Below, one piece after another: positions 6,868 to 9,012 of a stretch of DNA of 9,012 bases. Below the pieces are notes generated by a model that saw only the letters and a program-made list of their open reading frames with translations, was not told where the DNA came from and ran no database searches. Each line of letters starts with the position of its first letter. The first letter of the stretch is position 1. This DNA comes from UBA4658 sp002405485 (GTDB lineage Bacteria; Planctomycetota; Phycisphaerae; Phycisphaerales; UBA1924): assembly GCA_036823255.1 (NCBI GenBank), contig DAISGC010000116.1, positions 1-9,012 on the forward strand. Reading direction: 5' to 3'. A program made the position numbers and the translations under genes.

Positions 6868-8808
6868 ATGTCCGCGAACAGGCACGCTCCCGCACTGCAC
6901 ACACCGCCAAGCCCAGCCGGACGGTCGGTGCTTCGCGCGCTGCTGGCGACGCTGGGCGTGGTCGCACTGCTGCTTGCAGGCATGCCGGCCTGGGGGCAGG
7001 GCGCGGGACAGGCCGATTCGCCGGGGCCGAATGGTGGCGGGACGCGCTCGGCGGTCTCGGCAACACCGCCCCCGGTTCCGGCGTCCAACGCGCTGTACAG
7101 GGGCATTCCCGCCGCCCGGGCCGCGAAGAACGTCGCGGTCATCACGATCCATGGCGAGATCGACGAGTGGACGGCTCGGAGCGTGCAGCGTCGCATCGCG
7201 TTCGCCGAATCGTCCAACGCCGACGCCATCGTCTTTGACATCGACACTCCCGGGGGCGAGTTGCAGGCGATGCTGGTCATCTCCGGGATGATCAAGCGCA
7301 CCAAGGTCAGCAACACGGTGGCGTGGATCAATCCCAACGCGTACTCGGCGGGATCGGTGATCGCCATGGCCTGCCGTGAGATCGTGATCAACGAGGGTGC
7401 GGCCTTCGGGGACGCGCTCCCGATCGAGATCAGTCTGCTCCAGGGATTCAAGCCCATCCCGGACGCCGAACGCGAGAAGTTCCTCGGACCGGTGATGGCG
7501 GACCTGATCGAATCGGCGCGGCGGAACGGTCGCGACGAGGTGCTCGTCCAGGGGCTGGTGCGCCGGGGCGTGGAGCTCTGGTTGATCGAGCACGCGACGA
7601 CGGGCGAACGGCTGTTTGTCACCGAAGCGCAGTATCGCGTGGCGGTCGGTGAGGATCCGCAGCGGCTGAGCCCGACGGTGCGGTCGGTCACCGGGCCGAT
7701 GGATCCGACCAAGCGGCGCCGCGGACTCACGGGCACGCCCGCGCCAGCCCCGGGCACCCCCACGCCGGATGCCCCTGGCGCGGATCCGCAGGCCAAGCCC
7801 ACGGACTTTTCACCCGCGGCCCCGGACCTGTCCCCAAAGCTCCGGGCCGAGGTCAATCAGTCGCTCGACAACGTGGGCACGGCGAGTGCACGCCCGGATC
7901 TCACTTCGCCCGAGCACGCCGGGAAGTACAAGCCGGTGGAGTATGTCAGCGACGGCTCGGGCGTGCTCACGCTCCGCGACTCGGAGCTGCTGCGGTATCG
8001 AATCGCCGTGGACAAGGTCCGCACGGACGAAGAGCTCAAGAACTTCTTCGGCTCGCCGAATCTCGGCCGGCTGGACGAGGGCTGGAGCGAGCGGATCGCC
8101 CGGTTGCTCTCGAACATCTGGGTCAAGGCCCTGCTCATCGTCGTGTTCTTGATCGCCCTGTTCGTGGAGATGATGAACCCGGGGCTGGTGCTCCCGGGGG
8201 CGATCGCGGCGGTGTGTCTGATCGGTCTCGTGCTCCCCCCGATCATCGCGGGGCTTGCGGGTTGGTGGACGGTGGTGGCGATCCTCGCGGGGATCGCGCT
8301 CATCGCCGTGGAGCTGTTTGTCGCCCCGGGGGTGGGCCTCTTTGCGGTGCTGGGTGTCGTGATGCTGCTTGGGGGCATCGTGGGGACGTTCGTGATGACG
8401 GCCCGGGGGCTCTTTCCGGGCGGACCATCGGGCCTGGGCCAGTCCGGAGCGGGCGAGATCGCCTGGGCGCTGGTGGTCACGCTCGGATCGATCTTCGTAG
8501 CCGGCGTGGCGATCTCGTTCATGGCCCGGCACTTCCAGAAGCTCCCGATGCTCAATCGACTGGTGCTCAAGTCAGCGTCGGGCGACCCGCCGCCGGAGGA
8601 GATGCTCGAGGCGATGGCCGATCCGGAACCGACGATCGCCGTTGGAACCGTGGGCAAGGCGATCACTCCGCTGCGGCCCTCTGGCCGTGTGGAGCTTGGC
8701 GAGCGGATCATCGACGCGGTGGCCGACGGCGGGTTCATCGACGCGGGCACTCGGGTTCGGGTGGTCAGGGCCAGCGCGTTCGAGATCGTGGTGGACGCCG
8801 ACGCATGA
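6868..8808 (+). CDS. nfeD: Long-form NfeD protein: membrane-bound ClpP-class serine protease
   Basis: 646 residues from ATG 6868. A signal or anchor helix (about 20-41) ends near MPAWGQ. A ClpP/SppA-fold protease domain (about 85-265) follows, with DIDTPGGEL (124-132) and the nucleophile motif NAYSAGS (157-163, Ser160). Lys204 in the stretch before AESARRNGRD-like sequence (203-223) is the best candidate for the catalytic base. A Pro/Ala-rich linker (about 278-350) makes the protein longer than typical NfeD1b members (roughly 430-450). Several membrane helices occupy about 416-552, and a C-terminal NfeD OB-fold (about 587-645) has GTVGKAITPLRPSGRVELG and FIDAGTRVRVV. Relatives cleave the C-terminus of stomatin/flotillin partners at the membrane. 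ATG 6826 upstream is rejected because it would put the TATACT promoter inside the gene. A second NfeD-like gene begins 99 nt downstream, as in known nfeD-flotillin clusters. Confidence 0.93.
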   Translation: MSANRHAPALHTPPSPAGRSVLRALLATLGVVALLLAGMPAWGQGAGQADSPGPNGGGTRSAVSATPPPVPASNALYRGIPAARAAKNVAVITIHGEIDEWTARSVQRRIAFAESSNADAIVFDIDTPGGELQAMLVISGMIKRTKVSNTVAWINPNAYSAGSVIAMACREIVINEGAAFGDALPIEISLLQGFKPIPDAEREKFLGPVMADLIESARRNGRDEVLVQGLVRRGVELWLIEHATTGERLFVTEAQYRVAVGEDPQRLSPTVRSVTGPMDPTKRRRGLTGTPAPAPGTPTPDAPGADPQAKPTDFSPAAPDLSPKLRAEVNQSLDNVGTASARPDLTSPEHAGKYKPVEYVSDGSGVLTLRDSELLRYRIAVDKVRTDEELKNFFGSPNLGRLDEGWSERIARLLSNIWVKALLIVVFLIALFVEMMNPGLVLPGAIAAVCLIGLVLPPIIAGLAGWWTVVAILAGIALIAVELFVAPGVGLFAVLGVVMLLGGIVGTFVMTARGLFPGGPSGLGQSGAGEIAWALVVTLGSIFVAGVAISFMARHFQKLPMLNRLVLKSASGDPPPEEMLEAMADPEPTIAVGTVGKAITPLRPSGRVELGERIIDAVADGGFIDAGTRVRVVRASAFEIVVDADA

Positions 8809-8896
8809 ATCCCCGAGGATGAACTCATCGCGGATTCAGGACGAATAGCATTGTGTTCCTGGGGTTGGAGAGGTGTGGCCGTCCCGGATCGTGGCC

Positions 8897-8901
8897 GGAG
8901 G
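8897..8901 (+). promoter_or_regulatory. Shine-Dalgarno of the second NfeD-like gene
   Basis: GGAGG followed by a 6-nt spacer and GTG at 8908. This is near ideal placement and fixes the start of the partial downstream gene. Confidence 0.75.
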
Positions 8902-8907
8902 AAGATC

Positions 8908-9012
8908 GTGGAATCGCTCTTGATCTGGGGCATCGTGCTTCTTGCCGCCGGGCTGCTGGTGGTGTTCGCCGAGGTGTTCGTGCCGTCGGGGGGGCTGCTG
9001 TCGCTGGTTGCG
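8908..9012 (+). CDS. NfeD-like short-form membrane protein, 5' fragment
   Basis: Thirty-five codons are visible before the window ends. From GTG 8908 the peptide opens with a hydrophobic helix and the motif FAEVFVPSGGLLSLVA (residues 20-35), typical of the first membrane segments of NfeD proteins (compare VEMMNPGLVLPG in the long NfeD upstream). The strong GGAGG supports the start. The gene follows the long-form NfeD after 99 nt on the same strand and is probably in its operon, although a weak TAGCAT box near 8850 could give separate initiation. The rest of the protein, including any OB-fold domain, lies outside the window, and a flotillin-like gene could follow. It was too short at the edge to be judged by length. 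Confidence 0.72.
   Translation, partial: MESLLIWGIVLLAAGLLVVFAEVFVPSGGLLSLVA

Noticed and set aside
6779..7066. Extended N-terminus of crcB (open back to 7066)
   Set aside because: The extra 96 residues are Pro/Arg/Ser-rich, lie across the start of the divergent NfeD gene, and are absent from known CrcB proteins.
8809..8907. Short ORFs in the gap between the two NfeD genes, such as ATG 8820 with nine codons
   Set aside because: They are too short, have no Shine-Dalgarno and show no recognisable product.
6756..8933. Two long minus-strand frames (7856-6756 and 8933-7857) opposite the NfeD gene
   Set aside because: The opposing NfeD gene has clear catalytic, membrane and OB-fold motifs, while these have compositionally biased products and no domain.
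1..9012. A hidden defence, CRISPR, transposon or RNA-gene system
   Set aside because: No direct-repeat arrays, transposase motifs, terminal repeats, tRNA or rRNA sequence were seen, and all coding space is explained by chromosomal housekeeping or signalling genes.

Overview
The window is a compact, G+C-rich (about two thirds by eye) stretch of an ordinary bacterial chromosome. It holds six complete protein genes and the start of a seventh, in four transcription units. Non-ATG starts, an FHA-GAF-SpoIIE phosphatase with an AGDLFD metal motif, and a long NfeD protease followed by a second NfeD-like gene suggest a Planctomycetota relative, perhaps Phycisphaerae. That assignment is inference from gene style only; no rRNA or marker gene is present to settle it.

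Layout: (1) 3126-30, minus strand: an FHA-GAF-SpoIIE protein phosphatase, then 13 nt later a peroxiredoxin fused to a GNAT acetyltransferase, read from a TTG start behind a strong Shine-Dalgarno. (2) 3231-6354, plus strand: a PcrA/UvrD helicase with its C-terminal Tudor-like domain, followed almost without a gap by a small membrane-anchored DUF4430-like protein. (3) 6778-6368, minus strand: crcB, a fluoride channel, convergent with unit 2; the two genes end at opposite ends of one perfect 19-nt inverted repeat. (4) 6868-window end, plus strand: a long membrane-bound NfeD/ClpP-class protease, then the first 35 codons of a second NfeD-like membrane protein cut by the window edge.

Units 1 and 2 diverge from a short shared control region (about 3127-3230), and units 3 and 4 diverge from another (6779-6867). 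Candidate -10 boxes lie very near the start codons of three operon-leading genes, which themselves lack a Shine-Dalgarno. Two genes read second in their operons have strong ones. This suggests leaderless or near-leaderless initiation for the leading genes.

There is no sign of a mobile element, CRISPR array, RNA gene, defence island or recent transfer. The most unusual content is unit 1: a phosphopeptide- and ligand-sensing phosphatase apparently co-translated with a thiol peroxidase that carries a complete acetyltransferase. No gap between genes exceeds 100 bases.
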